NCBI GenBank assembly: GCA_947095585.1
Contig: OX352766.1
Span: 23,922,939 to 23,986,938 of the forward strand
Reading direction: 5' to 3'
Length of the DNA: 64,000 nt
Source of the DNA: Nephrocerus scutellatus
Taxonomy: Eukaryota > Arthropoda > Insecta > Diptera > Pipunculidae
The translations under genes and the position numbers were made by a program. Under the pieces are notes generated by a model. That model had not been told where the DNA came from. It searched no databases and saw only the letters and a list, made by a program, of their open reading frames with translations. This document shows positions 41,023 to 52,231 of this stretch, piece after piece; the stretch's first letter is position 1; each line of letters opens with the position of its first letter.

Positions 41023-41746
41023 GACTCACTTGAGTACTTGTGCTTGAAGTGTGCAGTAGTGGTATCGGTGTGTATTTCATCAATTCTGTTGTTGGAAATT
41101 TTTTTTGCAAAAATAGTGCTATTAATTGATTAAAAAGTGATTATATATCAAATTTAATGTGTGACTGCATTAAATTGAAAAAAAATTTGAGGAAATTCGG
41201 AGGAAAACTAGTTTAAAAGTGGAAAATTAAAGTGTTCGATAGTGACGATTTCTTATGGGAATTACACAGGTTTGTGTGTAATTTGATATTACCCATAGCG
41301 AGTACACGAGTTTGTGTGTCGACCAAATTACATTTGTGCGTGTGGGGTGAGAATTACATTTGTGCGTGTGTCGACGCTAACATTTGTAACTTTATACAAG
41401 TTTGTGTGTCAGCAAATCTGCAATTTTGTATAGAAACTAATTTACACGGAGTGTGTATGTCGCCAGAGGTGGAAAAAAATTTATGCCAAAAATTTTAGAA
41501 ATTTAAACATTTGAGAGCTGTTTTGGTTCATCTTTTTTTTTAAAGGGGGCCATACACGAAAAAACTTGTTTGACAAAAATTTGATTGACCAAATTTTTTC
41601 GTCAATCATTTTGACTAAAAAAATTTTTTTTTGGATTCCGGTACAATCAAGAGCGTTTACTCGGAAAAAAATAATAATAAAGCGCTTTTGTATTGACCAA
41701 GTGCCATAAAAAAGGCTTTATTGTGGAAGTGGTTCGCGAGAACGGC
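41023..41746 (+). promoter_or_regulatory. E12 leader
   Basis: It lacks the CACGTG cluster of E1 but has repeated TTTGTGCGTGTG / TTTGTGTGTC segments (about 41270-41460) and the A2 leader end (TTTGACAGCTG... or its TTTGAGAGCTG variant; GGATTCCGG) before ORF1. Confidence 0.6.
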
Positions 41747-43120
41747 ATGGAAGGGCCCAAAATGCCCCCTTTAATGAAGCAGAAGGGGAAGAAGAAGAGG
41801 AAAAACATCGCTGGCTCGTCTGAGGAAGGCAGCACCGCTGGGTTAGGTGGACTAACCAGCGAATACGAGAGCAGCGTTGGTGAGAGGCCTCATAAGGAGG
41901 CGCAGAAGATCTTGCTGACTGGGGTAGGTGCTCACTCTGTTGGGGTAAGTACCCGGGTGTTTGGTGGTGGTGTTGGCGGTCATGTGAGTGACTCATCCGA
42001 GATGGAGATCTCCATGACCGAGAGGGAGAGGGCTGACGTGTTGCGGGGAAGAGGCAACAAGAAGACGTCAAAGGGAAGGCTTGCGGATCCGTCCGGTTTC
42101 AGGGCAATTTCTGCAGAGTTGCAAGCGATTGTCCTGGGTGGAGGAGTGGATCGCAAGATTGCACAGCAGGTTTTGGGTGTCGTTGGTAGGTACGAAGACA
42201 GGATTTGTGCCCTGGTTGCTGCCAACGAACACCTGCAGGGTGCACTGAAGGTGCATGAGGAGTTAGCCGCTGCGGATAGACGTGGCCGTGGTCCCACTGG
42301 GACATACCTGGCCCCTCCCCAGATGTCGTCGGTGGTGCCTCCATCCGGAGCTCCAGCTGTTCCGCCAGCTGCTGTGCCGAAACCGGTGGAGACCTGGTCG
42401 CTGGTCGTGAAGAGCAGGGACGCAGGAGCCACGGCCAAAGACGTGGTTAGAAAGGTAGTCACGGAAGTGGGCCCTGAACTTAAGGTCAGGGTTCATGACG
42501 TGAAACCCTTGAGGGACGGTGGGGCCGTCATACGCACCCCGAGTAATGCTGAACGACAGAAGATTGTTGGCAACAAGAAGTTCGGCGAGGTAGGCCTGGA
42601 CGTTTCGGTGACCGAGAAACTCGGTCCGAGGATCGTTATTCAGGGGGTTCACGCGGAGATATTAAGTGATGAACTCATGGGTGATCTCTACGAGAATCAC
42701 CTGAGGAACGAGATGACGCTTGAGGCATTCAAGAAGAGTGTCAAGATTGTGAGTCGTCCTGCTAGGGGGGGCGCTGATGCGGTCGCGAATGTGATCCTGG
42801 AGGGCACCAGCCGTGTGGTGAATGCTCTCTTGGCAAACGGACGTGTCTACATCAAGTGGTTCTCCTTTAGGGTGCGCTCACATGATGTAGTTTTTGGATA
42901 TTTCCGGTGTCTCGGATTCGACCATCGGGTAGCTAAATGCAAGTCCAAAGTTGATGTCTGTCGTCGCTGTGGTGGTGCAGGGCATGTTGTGTCGCAGTGT
43001 GGCAATTTGCCACATTGTCGCAACTGCGCGTTTAAGGGGCAACCTGCTGGGCATCTTATGATGTCCACGGCGTGTCCCATTTACTGCGGACTTGTAGCCA
43101 GGGCGAACGCCAGACATTAA
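41747..43120 (+). CDS. E12 ORF1, R1 Gag-like protein
   Basis: 457 residues from ATG 41747; the frame extends upstream without another ATG. Layout: Lys-rich start (KGKKKRKN), SSEEGSTAGLG, a helical middle (IAQQVLGVVGRYEDRICALVAANEHLQG), a proline-rich spacer, PKPVETWSLVVKSRDAGATAKDVV, a central domain and three knuckles. In knuckle 1 the first Cys is Tyr (residue 385, TAT at 42899-42901, where other copies have TGT), leaving YFRCLGFDHRVAKC. Knuckles 2 and 3 are normal. The protein is full length but may bind RNA less well. TAA 43118-43120 overlaps the ORF2 ATG. Confidence 0.93.
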   Translation: MEGPKMPPLMKQKGKKKRKNIAGSSEEGSTAGLGGLTSEYESSVGERPHKEAQKILLTGVGAHSVGVSTRVFGGGVGGHVSDSSEMEISMTERERADVLRGRGNKKTSKGRLADPSGFRAISAELQAIVLGGGVDRKIAQQVLGVVGRYEDRICALVAANEHLQGALKVHEELAAADRRGRGPTGTYLAPPQMSSVVPPSGAPAVPPAAVPKPVETWSLVVKSRDAGATAKDVVRKVVTEVGPELKVRVHDVKPLRDGGAVIRTPSNAERQKIVGNKKFGEVGLDVSVTEKLGPRIVIQGVHAEILSDELMGDLYENHLRNEMTLEAFKKSVKIVSRPARGGADAVANVILEGTSRVVNALLANGRVYIKWFSFRVRSHDVVFGYFRCLGFDHRVAKCKSKVDVCRRCGGAGHVVSQCGNLPHCRNCAFKGQPAGHLMMSTACPIYCGLVARANARH

Positions 43121-46100
43121 TGGTTGTTCTTTTGCAACAAAACTGTCGGGGTTCATATGCCGTTATGTGTGATTTTGGTGCATGGATGACTGAACGTGGT
43201 GCGAGTATTGCGATGGTGCAAGAGCCTTATGCTGCTGATGGCAGTATTAGGGGTCTACCAGCCAATATGCGTGTGTTTCCTGATTCCAGAATGAATGCTG
43301 CGATTGTTGTGAATGACGTGAATGTGGAATGTTTAGCCGTTCCTGAACTCTCCAATGAATGGGGATCGTGTGTTTGGGTCAAAGGTGAGTTCGGAGAGCT
43401 TTTCTTGTTGAGTGCCTATTGCAAGTTTGGTGACCCTCTGGAGCCGTATCTTGCTTATATGGATTCGGTACTGCTACTGGTTAGCAGTACGCCTGTAATC
43501 CTAGGCTTGGACGCTAATGCATCCTCCCCTCTCTGGTTCTCGAAGCCTGGACGTACGTCCGGCCTTCCGAACGTGGTTAGGGGGGAGATGCTGAGTGAAT
43601 TCCTGGTGGCGCACTCGTGCCAGGTGCTCAATGAGCCATCAAACGAGTACACGTTTAATGGCCCCAGAGGTGTCAGCGATATCGACGTGACGATTTGCAA
43701 TCAGGCTGCCAGGGTCTTCGAATTTCACTGGAGAATTGTGAGTGGCCGTGGTTTTAGTGACCACGGTCTTATTGAGGTTAATTTTAATCTCAATGGGACG
43801 GTTGGTCTACACGATGTTGACTGCTCCAGACGATGGCGCATTGGTGGTGCGAATTGGGAGTTGTTTGCTCAGCGAATGGAGGAGGTAGCTTCTGGCGTAC
43901 CCGTGAATCAATTCAGAAATCTGAGTGTTGATCGTCAGATTCTGACGATTGACAATTGGATGGTCATCGTCAGCGATGGCACGTTTAGTAGGGTTAGAAG
44001 GGTGAATGCTAGACGTGCCAAATGGTGGACGGCTGAACTGAGTCTGAAACGTGGGTGGCTTAGGAGTCTACGTAGATCCTTCCAAAGAGCTCGTGCAAAT
44101 GACGCCATGAATGTGGTCCCACTCAAGCGCGCTTATCAGCGTGGCAGGCGTGAGTACCAAAGTATGATCCTGAAGGCCAAGGAGGATGATTGGAGGCGCT
44201 TTGTGCGACTCAATAATCATGATCCCTGGGGTCAGGTGTATCGTATATGTAGAGGAAAGCGTGCGATTGATAACATATGTGGCATACGGGTTGGTGACAA
44301 CACGATGCATACGTGGATGAGTAGTGCAGAAGCACTTCTTGGAGAGTTCTTTCCTGAGGCGGATCCGCCGCGGTACGGTCCGATGAATCGGCTTGGATAT
44401 GAAGATGTTCCATCTTTAGATCCTGCCGAGTTGTTGGAGTGTATGGCGCTGGTGAGATCTCGGAAATCACCTGGGATGGACGGAATGACTGGTGAGATGT
44501 GTAAAAGCATCTGGCGGGCCATTCCGGACTATATCACAGCGATCTTCGAGAAGTGTATGCGTGAAAGTTACTTTCCCACTGTATGGAAATCTGCGAAAGT
44601 GGTCGTGCTGCTGAAGTCACCGGATAAGGTCAGAAGCGACCCCCGTTCCTACCGTGGCATAAGTCTTCTTCCGGTACTTGGAAAAGTGCTGGAGAGGATT
44701 ATGGTGCGGAGACTGGGGGACGTGATGGCTAATCTGATGTCTGACAGACAGTTCAACTTCCGAGCGGGTAGAAGTACGGAGGATGCCTGGTTATATGTTA
44801 AAGATTGCGTGGATGCAAGTGGTAGCAAGTATGTCCTTGGTATCTTTGTAGATTTCAAGGGCGCATTTGACTACTTGAGTTGGGACAGTGTGATTGCGAG
44901 GTTGATCGAAGTGGGTTGTCATGAAGTATCTCTTTGGCGGAGCTACTTCAGTGACAGACAGGCATGCTGTGTGGGAGTGATCGACAGAGCGTACAGAAGC
45001 GTCACTCGTGGTTGTCCCCAGGGGTCCATATGTGGTCCATTTATTTGGAACCTCATGATGGATGCCCTTTTGGATCAGCTATCGGGTGTGTGTAACTGTT
45101 GCGCGTATGCTGACGATTTACTTCTCATAGTTGAGGGAGAATCGCGGCTTGTGTTAGAGCGGAGGAGCGTCGAATTCATGTCGATTGTTCATAGCTGGGG
45201 AATTGGCGCTGGGGTAAGTGTTTCGTTGGAGAAGACGAAGATGATTCTGCTTAAGGGCAGATTGTCTGCCAATAGGCCTCCGTCTGTCAGATTCAACGGC
45301 ACTTGCATTAAGTATGCCAAGCAAGTGAAATACCTTGGAATCAGCATGAGTGAGCGTATGAATTTTGAAGTTCATCTGCTTGAGCTCAAGAAGCGGTTCT
45401 TAAGTGTGATCGGGCCACTGCGTCGGGTTCTCAGGCGTGAATGGGGCCTTGATAAGCGTGCCGTGCGTATTATATACGGCGGTCTCTTTGTTGCCTGTGC
45501 AGCATATGGGGCTGCTGTGTGGTACAAGGCGGTCATGCTTGTTAAGGGCATGGCAAGGATTAATTCCGCTCAGCGGGTCGTTCTACTTGCCTGCTTGCCG
45601 GTTTGTCGCACAGTCTCGACGGAGGCAATGCAGGTGTTAATGGGTGTTCCTCCTCTTGACTTGGATGTCATCCGAAGAAGCTTAGTCTTCAAGGTCAGAA
45701 GAGAAAAGCCCTTCCTGCAGTGCGACTGGCTGGTGGGGGATGATGTGGCGGACAGGAGCCTTAGCCAGTGCAAGGTTCTTCTGGAAGAAACCATGTTGTC
45801 AAAATGGCAGGCCAGGTGGAACGAATCTGTTAATGGAAGGGTGACGTACGGGTTCATCAGAGACGTACAATATGCCAGGGTAAACACGGAGTTCAACTTT
45901 AGCCTTAAGCTGGGCTTTTTGCTCACTGGTCATGGTAGCCTTAATGCATTTTTGTATCTAAGGCGCCTCAGTGAAGTTGAGAGCTGTGTTTGCGGTTTCC
46001 CTAGTGAAGACTGGCAGCACGTTCTTTGTGAATGTCCGTTGTACTCGGACGTTAGAAATCTGAATGCCATGGGAGTTCGGAGGCTAAATGGTGTGTATGA

Positions 46101-46230
46101 TGTTGGATCAGCTTTATGCTGCAGGGAACAAGTCGAATGTTTGAATGTGTACGCAAGATTGGTGTTTGGGCGGCGGAGAGCTAGGCAGCTTGGTGTTGCG
46201 GGTGTCGGTGTCGACAGACTGACTCACTAA
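43120..46230 (+). CDS. E12 ORF2, APE endonuclease-reverse transcriptase
   Basis: 1036 residues, uninterrupted. Endonuclease residues: N8 (QQNC), E35 (VQEPY), D131 and N133 (DANASSPLW), D214 and H215 (SDHGLIE). RT: SPGMDGMTG, YRGISLLPVLGKVLERI, D578 in FVDFKGAFDYLSW, PQGSICGPFIW and YADD at 663-666. C-terminal C956-x-C958-x8-H967-x4-C972 motif. Length and order agree with R1 elements of insects, and I see no RNase H. It starts at the TAATG overlap, so translation probably reinitiates after ORF1. This is the most complete family A enzyme in the window. Confidence 0.95.
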   Translation: MVVLLQQNCRGSYAVMCDFGAWMTERGASIAMVQEPYAADGSIRGLPANMRVFPDSRMNAAIVVNDVNVECLAVPELSNEWGSCVWVKGEFGELFLLSAYCKFGDPLEPYLAYMDSVLLLVSSTPVILGLDANASSPLWFSKPGRTSGLPNVVRGEMLSEFLVAHSCQVLNEPSNEYTFNGPRGVSDIDVTICNQAARVFEFHWRIVSGRGFSDHGLIEVNFNLNGTVGLHDVDCSRRWRIGGANWELFAQRMEEVASGVPVNQFRNLSVDRQILTIDNWMVIVSDGTFSRVRRVNARRAKWWTAELSLKRGWLRSLRRSFQRARANDAMNVVPLKRAYQRGRREYQSMILKAKEDDWRRFVRLNNHDPWGQVYRICRGKRAIDNICGIRVGDNTMHTWMSSAEALLGEFFPEADPPRYGPMNRLGYEDVPSLDPAELLECMALVRSRKSPGMDGMTGEMCKSIWRAIPDYITAIFEKCMRESYFPTVWKSAKVVVLLKSPDKVRSDPRSYRGISLLPVLGKVLERIMVRRLGDVMANLMSDRQFNFRAGRSTEDAWLYVKDCVDASGSKYVLGIFVDFKGAFDYLSWDSVIARLIEVGCHEVSLWRSYFSDRQACCVGVIDRAYRSVTRGCPQGSICGPFIWNLMMDALLDQLSGVCNCCAYADDLLLIVEGESRLVLERRSVEFMSIVHSWGIGAGVSVSLEKTKMILLKGRLSANRPPSVRFNGTCIKYAKQVKYLGISMSERMNFEVHLLELKKRFLSVIGPLRRVLRREWGLDKRAVRIIYGGLFVACAAYGAAVWYKAVMLVKGMARINSAQRVVLLACLPVCRTVSTEAMQVLMGVPPLDLDVIRRSLVFKVRREKPFLQCDWLVGDDVADRSLSQCKVLLEETMLSKWQARWNESVNGRVTYGFIRDVQYARVNTEFNFSLKLGFLLTGHGSLNAFLYLRRLSEVESCVCGFPSEDWQHVLCECPLYSDVRNLNAMGVRRLNGVYDVGSALCCREQVECLNVYARLVFGRRRARQLGVAGVGVDRLTH

Positions 46231-46788
46231 CTACGTACGAAGGGACAGATGGACAACTTGGACGGAATTGGACGACTTAGGGACGGCAAATTGACTGACG
46301 ATGGGCCACCAGTCCCGAGTTGTGAGGAACTCAACTGGAGTAGTGGCTGCGTGATTGGTGGCTGCTGGTTGCTAGTCTAGCTTCTGGCCGCCGGCGCTCA
46401 CGCGGTTGCTACGAAATCCGACCGGAGATTTTCTGGTACCACGGGTCGGGGAGCCCACGGATGAATGTCCGTCCCCGGCAGATGGAGCGGCCCTTAGGGG
46501 AGTTTTCGTGGTGGCTGTGGTTTGCCCAAGCGGCAAGACAATAGTCGGCGTGGAGTTGCGTTTGAACCAACCGGGTGCCGTGACCCATAGAATGGCAGAG
46601 ATTTAGATAGGTCTCGCTCCCATCAGTGAGAACGCTGGGCCCTTACACCCAGTTATACTGATACATCTGCAATAGAATATATTGTGGATGGGCGTTGATT
46701 GGCGTTCCAAAACCGAATCCGTGTCCGAAGAGGACCGTGGGGTAATGCGTTTCTTGCAGGTAACCACGTTAATCTCTTAGACAGTTTC
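46231..46788 (+). other. Type II 3' UTR of E12
   Basis: Family A tail with the CGGGG...ACGGA...TCCGT...CCCCG hairpin (about 46447-46477), ending at the target sequence. Confidence 0.77.
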
Positions 46789-46802
46789 TGTCCCTATATA
46801 CT
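46789..46802 (+). repeat. R1 target-site sequence between E12 and E13
   Basis: TGTCCCTATATACT, matching the copy before E12. Confidence 0.88.
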
Positions 46803-47345
46803 CACTCAGTTACATTGTGACACTCGAGGTGAACAGACGTTTAAATTTGAAGGGCGCATTCTGCATATTACCCGAAAAATACGGAATTTACATCGGAAAA
46901 CCAAATCAGTAATTTTTATTACTCGTTACCAAAAAAAAAAAGTAATTCTCATTACTAAAGTGTTAAAACCTGACAAACGACAGTAAAAATATTTTTAATT
47001 ACACGACAAAACGGATTTTGCAGCTGCAAACAAAAGTAATTTTTATTACTCTAGTGAGAAAAAGCAATTTTTATTGCTAAGAGATAAAAGACCAAAGACG
47101 TTTATTACGACGAAAGTGCCCAGACAAGTGCGCGTGTGTGTGCGTTTGCGCGAGTGAACCGAACAAAACGCGCGCAGGTATAAAAGTGAAAACAGTGTAT
47201 ACACAATCTCGCCGAGTTTTTAACCATCGGTAAAATCTAAAAGCCGTCGGCAGTTTAAAAATCGTAATTTTCATAAAGCCGTCGGCATTTGTAATTCTAA
47301 AAATTCTACAAACCTTCGACTAAAAGAAATACCGAGTGCCTGAAT
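46803..47345 (+). promoter_or_regulatory. E13 leader
   Basis: 5' hairpin GTTAC-att-GTGAC (46809-46821, one G-U pair). Dyads with T-A stems (46908-46923; about 46940; about 47034) and one with C-G stems, AGCAATTTTTATTGCT (47063-47078). TATAAAAG at about 47178. GCCGTCGGC twice (47243-47251, 47278-47286). Confidence 0.62.
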
Positions 47346-48700
47346 ATGGGGAAAAATTCCAGGAAAAGAAACAAAGGAAGCAAACACTCAGACGAGGATT
47401 TACCAGATAACACAAAGAAATCAAGACAATTGAAAATCGAAGCAAACAACACGGACAATAGCGATATAGAGGAAAGAGATGACCTACGTATCGCAGGTAG
47501 GAAAAAATTATTCCTGAAAATTTATTTGATAGCAATTTATCGGACGATTCAATAACGGAAATTACAGACATAGTTAGGGAAACCAGACAAGAACCAGACA
47601 ACACAAACACAGGAAAAGACAAATCACCAAAGAGCTCGATCGAAAAAATTCAGAGCGCAATAGAAAAAATTTTACGCTTAACGGAAAAATATCCGAAAAT
47701 CAAAAACGACACTATCAAAAATGCATCGGAAATAAGAAGCAATTGCCTTGATCTTTTGATAGAGATTACTAACAGGGATGCTAGTATTCTAAAACTGACA
47801 CAACAGGCACTAAACGTGACAAGGACAATGACAAACAATACAAAGCCCATAAATCGCCCAATCCAGACAAACAGCAACAAAAATCCCTCAGCTCCTGGTA
47901 GGAAATCTAGGGACAGGTCCATGAATAACACTAATTACGCGATGGTTCTAAAGTCCAACATTTCGGAACAAACACCTAGAGAACTACTTCGTGAAATAAC
48001 CAAAGGGGAAAAGCTGGAAGATCTGGGTGGACCATTTGACGGCACAAAGGACCTCAAAAGTGGCAACCTAATGATAAACCCGACAACAAAAGCCAATCTG
48101 GAAAAACTCCAAAAATTCATAGCAGTAAAGGGTAAAGATACACTCACAGCCAAGCCATTGAAAGTTCCAAACCCAACAATCCTACTGTTGGGAGTCGACA
48201 AATTCGCAGAACTTTCCGAGGAACGCATTGGGGAACAAATCGCTGAATCAAACCTTAATATCGCTCAGAGAATAGGGAAAGAAAATATGACAACGGGAAT
48301 AAAATTTTTGACTAAAAGGGACAACAGAAATCCATCGACACAAACATGGAAAATAGACGTTACTCCAGACGTCTATAAAGTCCTCATCAAAGAGGAGAAA
48401 ATTGTAATAGACTACTCTTTCGTATATATTAAGGAAAGCATCGACATAGCAAGATGCTTTAAATGGCAAGGATATGGACACGTGGCAAAGTACTGCAGGT
48501 CCACGAGAGAAACCTGCCCAAAGTGCGCCGAGAAAACGGACACCAAAGAGCACACCTGCAAGAGTTCAACCCCGTGTTGCGCAAACTGCAAGGATATGGG
48601 GGTACCAAACACAGTACACTACGCATGGGACAGTAGATGTCCAATCTATCAGAGAAAATTAAGGCAAGCAGGATCCCTAGTAAACTATGGTAATAATTAA
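47346..48700 (+). pseudogene. E13 ORF1 (family B Gag-like), frameshifted
   Basis: ATG 47346 starts a basic N-terminus (GKNSRKRNKGSKHSDEDLPDNTKKSRQ). Near 47505 an A-run is one base off, so the first frame ends at 47555. The true continuation is frame -1 from about 47515 (ENLFDSNLSDDSITEI..., a helical SIEKIQSAIEKILRLTEKYPKI segment) to 48700. It ends with WKIDVTPDVYKVLIKE and the Cys-His region, where the first knuckle has Trp for its second Cys (CFKWQGYGHVAKYC). The stop region overlaps ORF2 by 14 bases. Confidence 0.86.
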
Positions 48701-51700
48701 AGCCATACAAATCAACATAGGCAGAGGCAAAGAAGCCACCAACCTATTGGAACGAACAATGGAAGAAAGGAACGTCGATATAGCCCTAATTCAAGAACCA
48801 TATAGAAGAATGAAAGTTAGTAAAAACTTCACTCTCTATATGCACCATGAAACAGGCGCTCTAAAAGCCAAGACGGCGATCGTCGCAAGAAACAGTACTA
48901 TATCGGCATTGCTTCTTCGAGAATTTACTGACGACAATTTGGTAACTATTAAACTTACCAATACAATACCGAAATGTTATACATGGAGCCCCTTTCTCGG
49001 ATGAAAAGACACTTTATAAAAATAAAGAGCATCATCCAGAAATATAGAAATAATATCTTAATAGCTGGAGATATTAATTCTAAAAACCCACTATGGGGTG
49101 GCGAGACCATAGACCGAAGAGGAGAACGGTTTATGGATCTTATAGCCAAAGAAGGCCTAAACATAGAGAATAATTGTGATAGCGAACCTACATTCTTTAC
49201 CAGCCATGGAGAAAGCTGGGTAGATATAACCCTTACGAAGCAACTAAGCATCGAAGGATGAAAAGTCGAGACTACCGAAACACTAAGCGACCATAGGTAC
49301 ATAGCTTTCAGTATCAACACTGAAATGGAAGCTATAAGAATAGCTCAGACCTATAACACAGCAAGAGCTAACTAGTCTCGTTTCGAGCGACATCTACAAA
49401 ACCATGTTTGGCAAACAAATGACAGGGAATTGTCAGCAAATGATTGTGCCACAGAACTCCAAGCCTTAGCGACGGCAGCTTATAATGCAGCTATCCCGCT
49501 AAGAACTGGAGGAATAATGACAAAATACAAACCATGGTGGACAAGGGAGCTCCAATCCCAAAGGAGAGAAACCAGGAAAAGGCGAAGATGGATGCAAGAA
49601 TCCACGGACAACATCAAAAGAGCAATTCTTGATAATGAGTACAAAAGCCAAAGAAATAAGCTCAAAAAGATGATAAAAGAAGCCAAATTTCAGTCCTTGA
49701 ACAGAGTCTTAGAAGAAAATAATTCAGAAATGGACCCGTGGGGAATTGCCCACAAGATACTAAACGCAAAAGGCAGGACACAAACACAAATAAAGTCCAT
49801 CCAGAAAGCCAACGGAACATGGACACAAACCATTGAGGAAACAACCACTGAATTAATGGGAAAATACTTTCCAAAAGACTCGTGTGCCGACGACTCTGCA
49901 CAGAACAATGCAGATAGGCACGAAACTTGCATATGGCAAACGCAAGAAGAGTGCGACATAACCAAGGATGAAATTACAGCGGTAATAAGAACTCGTAGAA
50001 AGAGAAAAGCCGCAGGCCCTGATAAATTCCCGACAATAGCACTAAAGCCACTCTCGGAAGAAATTCTGAGGAATTGGCTAGAAGTGTTGAACCTCTGCCT
50101 AAGAGAAGGCAAATTCCCGGAAATTTGGAAGGTAGCTGAGATAGCTTGGCTACCAAAACCAGATACAGACGAAGTCAGACCAATCTGTCTTCTTCCTACA
50201 ATCGGGAAAATCTTTGATAAAATCCTTGCAGACCGCCTGGCACACCACCTGGAGTCGAATGGGAAGCTCTCGCCAAATCAATATGGCTTTAGAAGAATGA
50301 GATCATCCGCACAAGCAACCGAAAAACTTATGGAAGTAATGAAAGAAAATAAGGCTTATAAGCGCCACCCACTGACTGTGACGTTGGACATTAAAAATGC
50401 GTTCAACTCAGCTTAGTATCCCAGGCTGAAACTCCTCCTGGCGAACACTGGATGCCCTGAAAAATTAGGAAAGACCATAATAGATTTCCTACAGCAACGT
50501 AGGATTAAATCAAATGGTGCAGAGTTAAGAACAGAAAGAGGCGCCCCTCAAGGATCATGTCTGGGCCCAATTCTCTGGCTGATCATCATGGAAGACTGGT
50601 TTGACGAAATGAGAAACTCTCCAACTGCAGCTTTTACATCACTACATGTTCAAGCGTTTGCAGATGATCAGGTAATAATGATCTCAGGGACATCCCTAAA
50701 GAGGATCGAAGAACTATGGACACAAACATGGGAAAATTGTAAAAGATGGGCACAGAACAACAAACTCAGCTATGCGCCACAAAAGACGACAGCAATGTTC
50801 ATCCCATCAAGGCCATCTGTACGGCCACCGCGCATTAAAATCGATGACATAAACATCACAATAGGTAACAAAATCAAATACCTTGGGATCATCTTCGATG
50901 ACAAACTTACATTTGTAGAACATGCGAAATTTATTAGAGGAAAGGCTACTGCCAAAGCATACCGACTATACATAGTCGCAGGCAAAACATGGGGAACTAG
51001 CAGGAAAATCATAGAAAGGATTTATGACGGTGCCATCAAACCACTGCTAGCATACGGGGCAGAAATCTGGGGCAAATACTCAGGAAACAGATACCTGCAA
51101 AGGCATCTTGAAGCAGCCCAGAGGCCATTCCTCCTGGCACAAACAAAAGCCTACAGAACAACGGCCAACAAGTCCATACAGATACTGGCTAACAAGCCAC
51201 CTCTCTACTTGGAAGCAAGAGAGAGGTATGAGATCTATGAAGCCAAGAAAACTGGCAAATTTGCCGAAAAATTGCCACCAAATACATGGCCACATCCGGC
51301 CAAAATGAAAGCGAGAACATATAATAACCTCGAGGAGTTCAGAGAAGGAATAGCAACCAACACAACTTGGATCTTCACTGACGCATCCACAACAGAAACA
51401 GCTACTGGAATAGGCGTTATAATTCAAGATGAAATCTCCACAGCGATAAAGAAATGGACCGCCTCAAAGATACCAGAGATCCACAGGGCTGAAATTACAG
51501 GGGTGTTGAAAGCACTTGAATGCCTGGATACCAACACAAGAAGAAAATCTGTAAACATTGTGTCAGATTCCAAGGTGGCACTGGAAAAAATATGCAACCC
51601 TAACTTTGACGATCCAGCTATTATACATATCGTCAAAAAGTTGGGACTCCTCGAGGACAATGAAAACACTGTTGCACTATACTGGACCAGAGGTCACAAA

Positions 51701-52231
51701 ACAGGTATAGTGCAAATGGAAACAGTCGACCGCATGGCAAAAATTGCAGCAACACTACCCAACGGATATGAGCGCATAGATATCGCCAGACCAATCAAGG
51801 TAGCAAGAAAAGAAGAGCGAACAAAAACGTATAGAAATTGGTCGCAAGAATGGAGCAACTCTCATCTTGGTCGTGCTGTACACGACGTAGTGGCTCAACC
51901 AACGGAAAAAGGCACAAACCTATGAGCAAAGGCAGTCCACCTAATTACAGGACATGGACCCTTCAACAGATACTTCCGTCGTTTTAGGATAAAGGAAAAC
52001 CCGGACGTCTGCCCCTGTCGGATGGATGTCGACAGCATTCAGCATATACTGAACGACTGTACGCTCCCACAGAGGGTTGAAGCACGAAGGGAGTATAAAG
52101 GAAAATATGGAGAAGAGAGCATCGTACTAAGGATAGACGATTTCTCTACAAAAGAATACTTAAACGACGTGAATGTGCTAGCAGAGGGGATGGTCTTCGA
52201 ATACGAAGAAGAAGAACAAACCAACAGGTAA
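48687..52231 (+). pseudogene. E13 ORF2 (endonuclease-RT-RNase H), broken
   Basis: ATG 48687. The endonuclease has INIGRGKEATNLL, IQEPYRRM, AGDINSKNPLW and SDHRY, with a shift near 48978 and TGA near 49259. TAG 49373-49375 and TAG 50414-50416 both stand where related copies have TGG. RT: KAAGPDKFPT, ICLLPTIGKIFDKIL, TLDIKNAFNSA, APQGSCLGP and FADDQVIM. The RNase H (about 51368-51740) keeps all expected residues: Asp in FTDAS, Glu in HRAEI, Asp in VSDSK, His in TRGH and Asp in VDRMAK. TGA at 51923-51925 then interrupts before CPCRMDVDSIQHILNDC. Confidence 0.9.

Larger units (their letters stand above)
41023..46788 (+). mobile_element. E12: family A R1 element with both ORFs open
   Basis: 5.77 kb with leader, ORF1, ORF2 and complete type II tail, flanked by identical 14-base target variants (TGTCCCTATATACT). 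That match marks it as a clean insertion that has not recombined since. Confidence 0.93.

Noticed and set aside
47500..47515. Programmed frameshift in family B ORF1 of E13
   Set aside because: The A-run does not form a standard slippery heptamer in phase, and E3/E15 have a continuous frame at this point.
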